A DNA stretch of 64,000 nucleotides from NCBI RefSeq assembly GCF_003003885.1, contig NZ_PVWN01000001.1, positions 227,509 through 291,508 of the forward strand, in the 5' to 3' direction. Every line of letters begins with the position of its first letter. The stretch's first letter is position 1. This document shows positions 1 through 9,043 of this stretch, in pieces. Under the pieces are notes generated by a model, which saw nothing but the letters and a program-made list of their open reading frames with translations, did not search any database and was not told the DNA's origin. The DNA is from Chlorogloea sp. CCALA 695. GTDB lineage: Bacteria; Cyanobacteriota; Cyanobacteriia; Cyanobacteriales; Chroococcidiopsidaceae. A program made the translations under genes and the position numbers.

Positions 1-957
1 TAGTTCACCTAGTTTTGCCCAAGTTGCGGGAGTAAGAGAAACTAAATCGCTACGAGTGGGAGCAGTTTTAGCAATGAGTAAGTCTCGGTAGAATCCAGCG
101 AGATTTTGTAGCACTATCACGGGTTCACGCCCTCGATCCATAATTTTTCGAGCGCTTTCTAAAATAGTATCGGGGTGGTTTTGGGCGATCGCATTCAACA
201 ATTCTAAGCAATCTTTTTCGCTTACTGAGCCTGCTAAATCCCACACGCGCTCAATAGTAATTTCCCCCGATAACAAGCTCAACTGATCGAGCAAACTTTC
301 TGCATCCCGCAAGCCGCCTTGAGCTAGTTGAGCTACTAATTGCAAAGCCTCGGCGTTGATACTAATGCCTTCTTCGGTGGCAATATAGCGCAAATGATCG
401 GCTATTGCTTGAATCGGAATGCGGCGAAAATCGAACCTTTGACAGCGAGAAATAATTGTCGGTAAAACTCGCTCTGGATCGGTGGTTGCTAAGATAAATA
501 CCACGCTTTTCGGCGGTTCTTCCAGAGTTTTTAACAGACAATTGAACGCCGCACTCGATAACATATGGCATTCATCGATCGCATAAACTTTGTAACGACA
601 CTGTACGGGAGCAAATTGGGCGCGTTCGATAATTTCCCGAATGTTGTCTACACCTGTATTACTAGCAGCGTCAATTTCAATCACATCTAAAGCAATACCT
701 TTAGTAATTCCTTGACAAGCATCGCACTTGCCACAAGGCTTTTCTGTTGGCGCGGGGCTACTAAGACAATTGAGAGATTTAGATAAAATCCGGGCGCTAG
801 AAGTTTTACCCGTCCCTCTTGAGCCTGTAAACAAGTAAGCCGGGGCTATTTGGCTTTTGCGGATAGCATTAGTGAGCGTAGTTGCGATCGCCTCTTGCCC
901 AATTAAATCAGCAAAAGTTTGTGGTCGATATTTGTGATGTAGCGGCTCGTAAGACAT
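1..957 (-). CDS. dnaX: DNA polymerase III subunit gamma/tau, 5' part only
   Basis: This is the clamp-loader ATPase of the replicative polymerase. The gene starts at the ATG at 957 and runs off the left edge of the window, so only the first 319 codons are seen. The translation shows the AAA+ Walker A motif GSRGTGKTS at residues 45-53, four zinc-binding cysteines (C64, C75, C78, C81), the Walker B/sensor stretch around IDECHML (128-133, with Cys where Val is usual) and the LLKTLEEPP motif. No intein interrupts the visible ATPase motifs. The C-terminal oligomerisation and tau-specific parts lie outside the window. The divergent neighbour starts 92 bases away at 1049. Confidence 0.95.
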   Translation of the reverse strand, partial: MSYEPLHHKYRPQTFADLIGQEAIATTLTNAIRKSQIAPAYLFTGSRGTGKTSSARILSKSLNCLSSPAPTEKPCGKCDACQGITKGIALDVIEIDAASNTGVDNIREIIERAQFAPVQCRYKVYAIDECHMLSSAAFNCLLKTLEEPPKSVVFILATTDPERVLPTIISRCQRFDFRRIPIQAIADHLRYIATEEGISINAEALQLVAQLAQGGLRDAESLLDQLSLLSGEITIERVWDLAGSVSEKDCLELLNAIAQNHPDTILESARKIMDRGREPVIVLQNLAGFYRDLLIAKTAPTRSDLVSLTPATWAKLGEL

Positions 958-1034
958 TAGTTTTAATACATTCCCTCCTACTAAGATAAAGGAGCAGGGG
1001 ACGGATTGTTTGTTTAATTTAGTACAAATTTACT

Positions 1035-1051
1035 AGAGGAGGATAGTTTTG
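1035..1051 (+). promoter_or_regulatory. Strong ribosome binding site fixing a TTG start
   Basis: The sequence AGAGGAGGA lies about five bases before the TTG at 1049-1051. Strong Shine-Dalgarno matches are uncommon in this window, so this one supports the TTG rather than a later ATG as the start of the EamA transporter. Confidence 0.6.
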
Positions 1052-1948
1052 GCGCGATCGCCTTTTTCTGCCTTAGATAAGGAAACCATTGGCTTAGTCT
1101 ACGGTTTTTTGGGCGTACTTTGCTTTAGCCTAACTTTACCCGCCACACGGGCGGCGGTAGCAGACTTAGATCCCGTTATAGTTGGGCTGGGACGATCTAT
1201 GGTGGCGGCGATGCTGGCGGCAATATTATTGAGAATTAGTGATCAAAAAACCCCAAGTCGCAGGCAAATAAAAAGCTTAATAGTTGTAGCTTTGGGTGTA
1301 GTAATTGGGTTTCCAATTCTATCAGCTTGGGCAATGGTAAATTTACCCGCTTCTCACGGAGCAATTGTTTTAGGAATTGCGCCTTTAGCTACGGCGATCT
1401 CTGGAACACTCCGTACAGGCGATCGCCCTTCAATAGGTTTTTGGTTAGCAAGTATATTAGGTAGCGCTACAGTAGTTAGTTTTGCTGTCTATTCTGGGGC
1501 GGGACACCTGCAAATAGGAGATTTAGCGTTATTGGGGGCAATGATTGCAGCGTCTTTTGGCTACGCAGAAGGCGCACTATTAGCGCAAGTAATGGGGGGA
1601 TGGCAAGTAATTAGTTGGGGCTTAATAGTGGCTGTACCAATGATGATTTTGCCTGTAATTGCCGCCGTCTGGCAGCATGGATTAGTAGCATCGCCTACCG
1701 CGTGGTTGGGCTTTGGTTATATTGCAGTATTTAGTCAGTTTTTGGCGTTTTTTGCTTGGTACAAAGGCTTGGCAATTGGCGGAGTGGCGCGAGTGGGACA
1801 AGTTCAACTATTGCAGCCATTTTTGACAATTGCCGCCTCAGCGTTGCTACTAGGGGAATCAATTTCTCCCGTTGCTATTGGCACGGCAATTGTCGTGCTT
1901 ATGATTGTGATTTTGGGCAAAAAGGCAGCAGTGAAACGGGTTAAATAA
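1049..1948 (+). CDS. EamA/DMT family inner-membrane transporter
   Basis: This 299-residue protein is almost entirely hydrophobic and has the two repeated EamA halves of the drug/metabolite transporter superfamily, with about ten membrane segments. Typical signs are the early glycine-rich helix around residues 15-25 and the second repeat ending in the LLLGE-type segment near residue 268. The family exports or imports small metabolites and the substrate cannot be told from the sequence. The start is TTG, supported by an excellent upstream ribosome binding site. Its last 8 bases overlap the end of the convergent aat gene. A second EamA gene, only distantly similar, lies at 34988-35905. Confidence 0.85.
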   Translation: MARSPFSALDKETIGLVYGFLGVLCFSLTLPATRAAVADLDPVIVGLGRSMVAAMLAAILLRISDQKTPSRRQIKSLIVVALGVVIGFPILSAWAMVNLPASHGAIVLGIAPLATAISGTLRTGDRPSIGFWLASILGSATVVSFAVYSGAGHLQIGDLALLGAMIAASFGYAEGALLAQVMGGWQVISWGLIVAVPMMILPVIAAVWQHGLVASPTAWLGFGYIAVFSQFLAFFAWYKGLAIGGVARVGQVQLLQPFLTIAASALLLGESISPVAIGTAIVVLMIVILGKKAAVKRVK

Positions 1949-2516
1949 GTCCACATTGGCGCTGCAACGATTGTTTAAGCAATCTTTGGTACTCTAAATC
2001 TGCAACTTGGTAAGCCCCAAACCGCTCTAAGTGCGGGTTCATCATTTGGGCATCAAACAAGACAAAGGAACGCGATCGCAATTTTTCTACTAATTTCACC
2101 ATTGCAACTTTTGAGCCGTCGGGAATGCGATAAAACATTGATTCGCCGATAAACATCCCACCGATGGCAATTCCAAGGATTCCTCCGGCTAACTCATCAC
2201 CAAGCCAAGTTTCAAAGCTGTAAGCCCAACCATTGAGGTAAAGCGCCCAGTAAATCTCTTGTAACTCCTTTGAAATCCAAGTATTTTCGCGGTTAGCACA
2301 GCCCTTAACTACCGCTTTAAAATCGCGGTTGATAGCTACTGTAAATTTGTCGGAGTTTAAAACGCGCTGTAATGATTTGGGGTAGCGAAATCGAGCATCT
2401 AAAGGAATTAACGTGCGATCGCTACTTGAATACCACTGCAAGCTTTCGTCTTCAGTAGCCATCAAAAAGTAACCTTGAGCGTAACCCTCAATGATGGCTA
2501 AAACATCATAATCCAT
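1941..2516 (-). CDS. aat: Leucyl/phenylalanyl-tRNA--protein transferase
   Basis: This enzyme of the N-degron pathway moves Leu or Phe from aminoacyl-tRNA to proteins with N-terminal Arg or Lys, marking them for ClpS/ClpAP-type degradation. The family signatures are clear: the N-terminal GYAQGYFLMA segment, WYSSSDRTLIPLD near residue 28, NRENTWISKE, SFETWLGDELAGGILGIA, and the GESMFYRIPDGSK block, followed by the conserved FVLFDAQ segment. At 191 residues it has the short cyanobacterial length. The pathway partner clpS is in the same window at 40814. It converges on the EamA gene with an 8-base overlap. Confidence 0.93.
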   Translation of the reverse strand: MDYDVLAIIEGYAQGYFLMATEDESLQWYSSSDRTLIPLDARFRYPKSLQRVLNSDKFTVAINRDFKAVVKGCANRENTWISKELQEIYWALYLNGWAYSFETWLGDELAGGILGIAIGGMFIGESMFYRIPDGSKVAMVKLVEKLRSRSFVLFDAQMMNPHLERFGAYQVADLEYQRLLKQSLQRQCGLI

Positions 2517-2648
2517 TAATTAATCTGCGAGTTGAGAACGCCATTTTAACGTTAAAACCCTCTTCAAATTTCTGGGATAATTTGGTTGACTCTGTAAAAA
2601 GTTTAATCTTTCCAATCCACTGACTCAGTATTGCCAATCTCTGATTAC

Positions 2649-3428
2649 CTACATATACCGAGTTAATTGAACGCGATAACGTTCTTTTTTAGTAACCATA
2701 ATCTCGCCAACTTCCAATCTTCCCTTACCGCGAATCGCAATCAAATCGCCAGACTTGACTTGATAACTTGTTTGAGTAACATCTTTCCAATTGACACGCA
2801 CATCGCCGCCGTCGATTAAGTCAGACATTTTGCTGCGAGACATTCCAAAACCCGCCGATGCGATCGCATCTAATCTTAAAGAAGCCTCAACAGTAGTCGA
2901 TTCCTTCTTTTTAGGTTCTCTAATTTTTAGCTCACTTAAATCTATGCGTTGAGTTTTTACAGGAACAGAACGCACTTGTTGCAAGCTCATTTCTAAAAAT
3001 TCTGCTATTTCGGGACTAGCGATCGCCTGCGCCCCCCGTTCGCCTAGTACAATAACATCGCCCGTCTTCTCACGGACAATTCCCGCCCCCAACATCGCCC
3101 CCAAAAAGTCGCGGTGCGTCGCTGTATCAAAAAGGAAGTTTCCAGCAATTTCTAGCGCCACTAGCTCTACTTGTTCGCGTTCTAAAGGCATTTCCGATCG
3201 GGCAATCGCTACTCGTTGGCGTTCGGCTTGTTCGTATCCACCCCAAGCCACTATTTGCACCTCTGTTAAGCGACTAAACACCCGTTGGAGTTCGGCAAGT
3301 TCTGGCGGAGACAAAAAGTCTGTTAGCACAACTTCCCACGTCTTAATTGCTTGTTCAGCGCGATCAATTACCCGCGCTATAGTGTCTCGATTTTCTACAC
3401 CTTTTAAAATTTCTTCTCTTGGCAACAT
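2649..3428 (-). CDS. Photosystem II S4-domain protein (YlmH-like RNA-binding protein)
   Basis: This 259-residue protein belongs to the cyanobacterial and plastid family annotated as photosystem II S4 domain protein, related to YlmH. Residues 1 to about 170 form the conserved N-terminal region, including the GGYEQAERQRVAIA stretch near 83-96 and the DFLGAMLGAGIVREKTGDV segment. An S4 RNA-binding domain follows from about 183 to 245 (LRLDAIASAGFGMSRSKMSDLI, then VRVNWK and LIAIRGKGR). A role in photosystem II assembly or in RNA or ribosome binding is known only by family name. The start is the ATG at 3428. The next gene upstream on the same strand begins 27 bases away, so co-transcription is possible. 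Confidence 0.88.
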   Translation of the reverse strand: MLPREEILKGVENRDTIARVIDRAEQAIKTWEVVLTDFLSPPELAELQRVFSRLTEVQIVAWGGYEQAERQRVAIARSEMPLEREQVELVALEIAGNFLFDTATHRDFLGAMLGAGIVREKTGDVIVLGERGAQAIASPEIAEFLEMSLQQVRSVPVKTQRIDLSELKIREPKKKESTTVEASLRLDAIASAGFGMSRSKMSDLIDGGDVRVNWKDVTQTSYQVKSGDLIAIRGKGRLEVGEIMVTKKERYRVQLTRYM

Positions 3429-3455
3429 TGAAAACTTTTAACTAAATGAATCTTA

Positions 3456-3971
3456 TTACTGCTCGTCGGGATCGTTATATCCTTGTAAGTTTTCTGGTTC
3501 AAATTTTCTTAATACTCGGTTAGCTTGACGAGTAACTAAATCCGATCCTTTGACAACTACTAAATATTTGCCTGCGTTTAAGCGATTGCGGTAGGGGAGC
3601 GCGTCACCGCCACCTAAAGTTAAACCTACTCCACCACCTGCAAAAAAGCTGCCCATAAAACCGCCGCCTGCGCCTAAAAGAGCGCCAATTGCAATGTTAC
3701 CCGTTGTACCTGCCCAAGGAAAAGTATTTAAACCTGTGAGCAAATTAAAAGCTCCACCTGCGATAAACCCAAAAGGTACTAGCCAAAAAGAGAGTAAACG
3801 GGATTGTTTTTTAGCTTCATTATTAGGATCAATTAAGCCAAATTCGTCCGCCGTTTTGTAACCTCTGCCCAAAATACTGACATTTGCTAGAGGTATACCT
3901 TCTTTTTCAAGAGTTACGTAGGCAGATTCGGCTTGAATGCGATCGCTCATCACGGCGATAAGATAGTTCAT
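3456..3971 (-). CDS. Conserved membrane protein with glycine-rich segment
   Basis: This 171-residue protein begins with a predicted beta-alpha fold (NYLIAVMSDRIQAESAYVTLEKEGI) like that of general-stress-protein 17M or DUF1269-type proteins. Two hydrophobic glycine/alanine-rich membrane segments follow at about residues 60-80 and 93-121. The protein ends in a short soluble tail containing KYLVVVKGS, which looks like a returning beta strand. It resembles cyanobacterial hypothetical membrane proteins with a glycine-zipper-like core. No enzymatic motif is present. It lies 27 bases upstream of the S4 protein on the same strand. The function is unknown. Confidence 0.75.
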   Translation of the reverse strand: MNYLIAVMSDRIQAESAYVTLEKEGIPLANVSILGRGYKTADEFGLIDPNNEAKKQSRLLSFWLVPFGFIAGGAFNLLTGLNTFPWAGTTGNIAIGALLGAGGGFMGSFFAGGGVGLTLGGGDALPYRNRLNAGKYLVVVKGSDLVTRQANRVLRKFEPENLQGYNDPDEQ

Positions 3972-4035
3972 AAAATGCGATAGATTTTGTTAGTGCTGGT
4001 TTCAGCTTTGGGTTATAGTTTAACTTGCTGCGAGT

Positions 4036-4161
4036 ATGCCCCAAGCTATAGTTATTTTAATTATGGCAGGAACAATTATTGCTTGTGCCGCCGTGACTTT
4101 GGGCGCGATTGCGCTCGCGCGCAGCGCTAAAAGCGATCGCACTATTAATATGCAAAGCTAA
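4036..4161 (+). CDS. Possible 41-aa single-span membrane microprotein
   Basis: An ATG-to-TAA frame of 41 codons lies between the divergent genes at 3971 and 4219. Residues 3-28 form one strongly hydrophobic helix (AIVILIMAGTIIACAAVTLG and beyond), followed by a short basic tail with R and K. This is the layout of small photosynthetic or respiratory membrane subunits, but it is not a subunit I recognise. No convincing ribosome binding site precedes it. It could be a chance frame in the serA leader. Confidence 0.4.
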   Translation: MPQAIVILIMAGTIIACAAVTLGAIALARSAKSDRTINMQS

Positions 4162-4218
4162 AGTCAAAAATCAAAGTCCATCGTAAAAACGAAGTATAGC
4201 GCGACTTCCTACAGAAAA

Positions 4219-5799
4219 ATGCCCAAAGTTCTTGTATCCGATCCCATTGACCAAGTTGGAATTGATATTCTCTCTCAAGTTGCCACCGTTGATATCAAAA
4301 CCAATTTATCCCCCGAACAACTGATCCAAATCATTCCAGAGTATGACGCATTAATGATCCGCTCTGGCAGCCGCATTACCAAAGAAATTATTGAAGCTGG
4401 AACCCAGCTAAAAATTATCGGACGTGCTGGCGTGGGTGTAGATAACGTCGATGTACCCGCCGCCACGCGCCGAGGCATAGTAGTAGTAAATTCCCCCGAA
4501 GGTAACACCATCGCCGCTGCCGAACACGCTCTAGCGATGATGATGGCGCTCTCTCGCTACATTCCTGATGCCAACGCCTCCGTAAAAAGCGGACAGTGGG
4601 ATCGCAAAAGTTACGTAGGCGCGGAAGTTTACAAAAAAACCCTGGGAGTGATCGGTTTAGGTAAAATTGGCTCTCATGTGGCTAACGTTGCTAAAGCAAT
4701 GGGCATGAAACTAATTGCCTTCGATCCTTTTATTTCCAACGAACGCGCCGAGCAATTAGGCTGTCGCTTAGTAGATATGGATTTATTACTACGAGAATCT
4801 GACTACATCACCCTACACATCCCCAAAACTCCTGAAACAACCCACCTCATCAACGCCGAAGCTTTAGCCAAGATGAAGCCCAACGCCCGAATTATTAACT
4901 GTTCAAGAGGCGGAATTATTGACGAAGTTGCTTTAGCTGAAGCCTTAGAAAAGGGACAAATTGGCGGCGCGGCTTTAGACGTATACGAAACCGAACCCTT
5001 GGGAGAATCGCCCCTCAAAGCCTTGGGCAAACAAGCAATTTTAACTCCGCACTTAGGCGCATCTACCGCCGAAGCGCAAGTAAACGTAGCCATAGATGTC
5101 GCCGAGCAAATTCGGGACGTGCTACTAGGCTTACCTGCCCGTAGTGCGGTAAATATTCCCGGTATTAGCCCCGATGTAATGGAAGAACTGCGCCCTTATA
5201 TGCAGTTAGCCGAAACTTTAGGTAAGTTTGTCAGTCAGTTGGCTGGAGGTAGAGTCGAGTCGCTAGTTGTCAAACTTCAAGGCGAACTTGCGACTAATAA
5301 AAGCCAGCCTTTGGTAGTAGCGTCGCTTAAAGGATTGCTATCTCAAGCTTTGCGCGAACGAGTAAATTATGTAAATGCTGGTATTGAGGCAAAAGAGCGA
5401 GGAATTAGAGTTATTGAAACGCGAGATGCGTCGATTCGAGATTATGCCGGATCGTTGTATTTAGAAGCTAAAGGCTCGTTAGGCACTCATTCAGTTACAG
5501 GGGCATTGTTAGGAGATGGCGAAATTCGGATTACAGATATTGACGAATTTCCAATCAACGTGCCGCCAACTAAACATATGCTATTTACTTTACACCGCGA
5601 TATGCCAGGACTAATTGGCAAAATCGGTTCGTTGCTGGGTAGCTTTAATGTCAATATCGCCAGTATGCAGGTAGGACGTAAAATTGTGCGCGGCGATGCG
5701 GTAATGGTGTTGAGTTTAGACGATCCTTTACCCGATGGAATTAGAGAAGAAATTATCAAAGTTCCCGGAATTAGAGACGCTTACACGGTTACTTTATAA
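4219..5799 (+). CDS. serA: D-3-phosphoglycerate dehydrogenase
   Basis: This enzyme catalyses the first committed step of phosphorylated serine synthesis, oxidising 3-phosphoglycerate with NAD. The 526-residue length matches the long type-1 enzyme with an intervening domain and a C-terminal ACT domain. Visible motifs are the Rossmann [13 protein letters not shown] near residues 145-157, the catalytic Arg in [10 protein letters not shown], Glu in DVYETEP and His in TPHLGAST. The region from about 320 to 450 is the allosteric substrate-binding domain, and the ACT domain ([18 protein letters not shown] onward) closes the protein and normally binds serine for feedback control. prmA follows 12 bases downstream on the same strand. 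Confidence 0.97.
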   Translation: MPKVLVSDPIDQVGIDILSQVATVDIKTNLSPEQLIQIIPEYDALMIRSGSRITKEIIEAGTQLKIIGRAGVGVDNVDVPAATRRGIVVVNSPEGNTIAAAEHALAMMMALSRYIPDANASVKSGQWDRKSYVGAEVYKKTLGVIGLGKIGSHVANVAKAMGMKLIAFDPFISNERAEQLGCRLVDMDLLLRESDYITLHIPKTPETTHLINAEALAKMKPNARIINCSRGGIIDEVALAEALEKGQIGGAALDVYETEPLGESPLKALGKQAILTPHLGASTAEAQVNVAIDVAEQIRDVLLGLPARSAVNIPGISPDVMEELRPYMQLAETLGKFVSQLAGGRVESLVVKLQGELATNKSQPLVVASLKGLLSQALRERVNYVNAGIEAKERGIRVIETRDASIRDYAGSLYLEAKGSLGTHSVTGALLGDGEIRITDIDEFPINVPPTKHMLFTLHRDMPGLIGKIGSLLGSFNVNIASMQVGRKIVRGDAVMVLSLDDPLPDGIREEIIKVPGIRDAYTVTL

Positions 5800-5811
5800 C
5801 GTTGCTAATTT

Positions 5812-6705
5812 ATGGCAAATAGTTGGTGGGAACTACAAATTGATTGCGATCCAAGCTTAGAAGAATCGATTTTCTGGCGCTTGGATAAGTTTGGCTGTCA
5901 GGGGACAGCTAGTGAAAATAAGGGCGCTGCAAGTTTAGTAAAGGCTTATTTACCTAGAAATCAAGTCCAACTATTAGATTTGGCAGCGCTGTCATTGTGG
6001 CTGAGGCAAGATGCTTTAATTGCCCAATTGCCTGCACCGTCGCTGCACTGGCAATTGATGGACGAGGAAGACTGGGCGAGTAGCTGGAAAGATTACTGGC
6101 AACCGGAAGAAATCGGCGAGTATTTTTTGATTAATCCAGCTTGGATAGAAGTACCAGAAAATACAACTCGTTTAGTTCTTACTCTCGATCCGGGCATGGC
6201 TTTCGGTACGGGCAATCATGCCACAACTCAGCTATGTTTGGAATCATTAGAAATGCGAATTGATGAAGATTCCCAAGGCGAAGTATTAGCAGACATCGGC
6301 TGTGGTTCGGGTATTCTGTCCATTGGGGCGTTGCTACTAGGTGCGAGCAAAGTTTATGCCGTAGATACAGATTTATTAGCGGTGGAATCTACTACTAGCA
6401 ACCGGGAGTTAAATAAAATTGCTCATGATCGCTTGCTTGTAGATAAGGGCAGTGTAGAGCAAGTGCAAAAGCTGCTCCACAACGAACAAGTAGATGGCAT
6501 TATGTGTAATATTTTAGCCGAAGTAATCATTCGTCTAATTCCCCAAATAAGCGCACTTTGCAAGCCGACGACTTGGGGGATTTTTAGTGGTGTATTACTC
6601 GACCAAGCCGCAGATGTAGCAGATGCTTTAGAACATAATGGCTGGATTGTTGCTACTATTTGGCGGCGCAAAGAATGGTGTTGCTTTAATGTCCGGCGCT
6701 CTTAA
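5812..6705 (+). CDS. prmA: Ribosomal protein L11 methyltransferase
   Basis: PrmA trimethylates lysines and the N-terminus of ribosomal protein L11. The 297-residue protein has an N-terminal substrate-recognition region (to about 95) and a class I SAM methyltransferase domain. Motifs seen are [11 protein letters not shown] near residue 133, the SAM loop [13 protein letters not shown] near 162, the acidic AVDTD strand, and CNILAEVI in place of the NxL/NPPY region. It starts 12 bases after serA and is probably co-transcribed with it. It is the last HIP1-rich gene before the island at 6.7-9.3 kb. Confidence 0.94.
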   Translation: MANSWWELQIDCDPSLEESIFWRLDKFGCQGTASENKGAASLVKAYLPRNQVQLLDLAALSLWLRQDALIAQLPAPSLHWQLMDEEDWASSWKDYWQPEEIGEYFLINPAWIEVPENTTRLVLTLDPGMAFGTGNHATTQLCLESLEMRIDEDSQGEVLADIGCGSGILSIGALLLGASKVYAVDTDLLAVESTTSNRELNKIAHDRLLVDKGSVEQVQKLLHNEQVDGIMCNILAEVIIRLIPQISALCKPTTWGIFSGVLLDQAADVADALEHNGWIVATIWRRKEWCCFNVRRS

Positions 6706-7045
6706 ATCTAGAATTGGGGGCGGATTCACCCCTAAGTAGTAACTAGGGAGTGTGGAAGTGAGATCGCACATATATTATCTAGTAGACAGCGTATGAGCGA
6801 TTTAGAACATGGGTATAAGCCATCATTGTTTTTGATGAAAACAGTAGCCAGAAAGCTTTATGTGAAAAGTGATTTAGAGTTTTATTTGAAAAACTTATAT
6901 GAATTCCCTTTGTCCTAGGAAAAGCATAATCTCTTAATTAAAAGCAGAAAGCAGACTGTACAAAATCTCTGAAAATTGAAAATCATGTTAACCTAATGTC
7001 ACGATGATTGGTTAAAAATTCTAAGAAATCTAAATATTAGCATCT
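6706..7045. other. 340-base gap at the left edge of the TIR island
   Basis: No convincing gene is seen. A 41-codon open frame at 6793-6918 lacks a ribosome binding site and recognisable features. The stretch is AT-rich and free of HIP1 sites, and it probably holds the promoter of the two-gene TIR module that starts at 7046. A short GGGG-CCCC hairpin around 6714-6733 could end prmA transcription but lacks a clear T run. Confidence 0.4.
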
Positions 7046-7543
7046 ATGGCAATGCAAGATCCTGCCGTCTTAAAGAAGGTGTCTGTCAGTTTGCCCTTTG
7101 GTATTGGCTCTGCTGAGTGGGAAGCTGATTCTACGGAGCGCAATGCAGCGTGGTCGTTATACGTTGAATTAGTAACTCGCATCGCTGTTCAATCGTTAGA
7201 AGTTGATCAAGGAACAGTACGCGAAGCTCTGAACTCGCTGTACAGCTTATTTAGTTCTACCCGTGAAATTCTTAGAGAAGCAGGTCCAAAAGTTGGTGCT
7301 TCCCCTAACTCTGTTGGTGGGATTGCTATTGCAGTTCTTAATAAGGGTCTACGACCTTTTCTCTCAGAATGGCATCCTCTTCTTCAAGTCTGGGAAGCAA
7401 AACGCACTCCTGACTTAAGCCCCAAAGAGCATGAGGAAAATTGGGTAAAGGAACCTCAATTAAGAGGTAAACTTTCATTACTACGGGCGGATTTAGAAGA
7501 GTATGCCAACGCGTTGGCGGAAATTGTTGGGCTTAAGTTGTAG
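7046..7543 (+). CDS. Small helical protein upstream of TIR-methyltransferase; unknown function
   Basis: This 165-residue soluble protein appears mostly alpha-helical and has no signal peptide or membrane segment. Notable stretches are an N-terminal SVSLPFGIGSAEWEAD strand-like segment, the helix AAWSLYVELVTRIAVQSLE (about residues 33-51), the REALNSLYSLFSSTREILRE segment (60-79), GIAIAVLNKGLRPFLSEWHPLLQVWE (91-116) and a charged C-terminal helix rich in Leu and Ala. I do not recognise a named domain. It lies 33 bases before the TIR-methyltransferase gene on the same strand, which suggests an operon and a partner role such as sensor, regulator or antidote. That role is inference. Confidence 0.7.
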   Translation: MAMQDPAVLKKVSVSLPFGIGSAEWEADSTERNAAWSLYVELVTRIAVQSLEVDQGTVREALNSLYSLFSSTREILREAGPKVGASPNSVGGIAIAVLNKGLRPFLSEWHPLLQVWEAKRTPDLSPKEHEENWVKEPQLRGKLSLLRADLEEYANALAEIVGLKL

Positions 7544-7576
7544 TAGTAATTAGCGACCTGAGATCAGGAGTGACTG

Positions 7577-9043
7577 ATGTTCGATGTTTTTCTGGCACAC
7601 AACAATGTCGATAAACCCGCAGTTAGAGTTGTTTGCAACAAACTTAGAAGGCTAGGGATTGACCCATGGCTCGATGAAGAGCAGATTCGAGCAGGAGAAG
7701 CGTGGCACGATACACTTCAAAGAGCCATGACTGAAGTTGAGTCAGTAGCTGTTTTTATTGGAACAAATGGATTAGGAAGATGGCAATCGATGGAATTACC
7801 GGTGTTTATCACCCTATATAACGAGGGGCGAAAAATCCCAATTATTCCTGTTCTTTTGCCTGGAGTAAGTCGCATTCCAAATGAACTGGTTTTTTTTAAA
7901 CAATTTCAGGCTATGAAATTTGAGAACGATATTGAGGATGAAAATGCAATTAGAAAACTTTATGATGGAATCATCGGAAGAAGATCGAATCAACCACCAA
8001 AGGTTTTAAAGAGGGGTGAGATATTTGAGAGGTTTACAGACGCAACACTCTATCTGGATCAGACATCTCAAGATCCTATAGACGAGATTCGGCAACACAT
8101 AGACAAAAAAACTCTAATACCTCTTAGATATATATACAGCTTTCCATACGGTGCAAACCTCTGGATCTCTTTATGTAACGATCCTAATGAATATAAATAT
8201 TATGCACACTCAGTAAACTTCATCCGAGAGGAAAAAAGCCGCATAGTGGGAGCAATTGAAGAGATTAATCCAGAAATAATCCGCTCAAATCCTGACTATA
8301 TCAGTCTCGGCTGTGGTAATGGGGTAAAAGATAAAATTCTTCTCGAGGAGATCCTAAGCCGAAGTGGAAGCACCCAGCCAAGGTCTTACTACTATCCATA
8401 CGATATTAGTCCTGTTTTGCTTTCTAAAGCGATCAGGAGAGTCTGTGAGTCGGACATCTTAAAACAAAGTATCAGAATCAAGGCAATCGAGGCAGACTTT
8501 CAAAGCTTGCCGTTGTTTGACCCAGTTTATCAATATCGGCAGGAGCCAAATATATTTGCTCTTCTAGGAAATACTCTAGGGAATATGAAAGACGATGTGG
8601 AATTTCTTCAACAGGTAAGGGAGGCGATGTACCCGGATGATGTACTTCTTGTGGAAGTAAGGCTCTACCAAGACTATGACACCACCGTGCTAAGTGGTGA
8701 TCTTCAAAGAATTAAGCAGTTCGATTTTACTCCGCTCCGATGGCTTGGAGTAAATTACGAGTCTGAAAAGCTGAACTACTCAATTAAAGAGAACGAGAGC
8801 GGTTCAGGAGCCGTAACTCTCACAGCTAATTACCAGAATTTCACGATTGAGGAAGGAGGCAGTGTCAAAATAATTGGCAAGGCAAAACTTGCGTGTGTTC
8901 ATCTTTATCAGAAGAATTCCCAGGGAGAAGTATACGGATTGGAAAAGGTCTTTGGGAATAAGGGGTTTAAAATAGAGGCAAAATTTGTTAATGAGAGTAC
9001 AGCATTGTTTGTTTTGACATTAGCTCCTCAATCAGACTCTTAG
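7577..9043 (+). CDS. TIR domain fused to EgtD-like SAM methyltransferase
   Basis: Residues 1 to about 135 form a bacterial TIR domain: FDVFLAHNNVDKP at the start, the BB-loop region WLDEEQIRAGEAW (31-43), and a WxxxE motif with W69 and E73, the glutamate that is catalytic in NAD-cleaving TIRs. Residues from about 150 to 488 resemble the Methyltransf_33/EgtD family (histidine N-alpha-methyltransferase). SAM motif I is ISLGCGNGV at 242-250, then YYPYDISP at 272-279, LLGNTLGN at 329-336 and DDVLLVEVRL. A good ribosome binding site (AGGAG, 7566-7570) fixes the ATG at 7577. TIR domains in bacteria often act in antiphage defence by consuming or converting NAD. What the methyltransferase half modifies, or whether it is a sensor, is unknown. 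Confidence 0.85.
   Translation: MFDVFLAHNNVDKPAVRVVCNKLRRLGIDPWLDEEQIRAGEAWHDTLQRAMTEVESVAVFIGTNGLGRWQSMELPVFITLYNEGRKIPIIPVLLPGVSRIPNELVFFKQFQAMKFENDIEDENAIRKLYDGIIGRRSNQPPKVLKRGEIFERFTDATLYLDQTSQDPIDEIRQHIDKKTLIPLRYIYSFPYGANLWISLCNDPNEYKYYAHSVNFIREEKSRIVGAIEEINPEIIRSNPDYISLGCGNGVKDKILLEEILSRSGSTQPRSYYYPYDISPVLLSKAIRRVCESDILKQSIRIKAIEADFQSLPLFDPVYQYRQEPNIFALLGNTLGNMKDDVEFLQQVREAMYPDDVLLVEVRLYQDYDTTVLSGDLQRIKQFDFTPLRWLGVNYESEKLNYSIKENESGSGAVTLTANYQNFTIEEGGSVKIIGKAKLACVHLYQKNSQGEVYGLEKVFGNKGFKIEAKFVNESTALFVLTLAPQSDS

Noticed and set aside
1..957. Intein in dnaX
   Set aside because: Some cyanobacterial replication genes carry inteins, but the visible ATPase motifs here are continuous.
5487..5759. 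Antisense frames within serA
   Set aside because: The plus-strand serA translation carries all catalytic motifs and the ACT domain; the antisense frames have no family features.
6793..6918. 41-codon ATG frame before the TIR module
   Set aside because: It has no ribosome binding site, no recognisable family and ordinary composition for AT-rich noncoding DNA.
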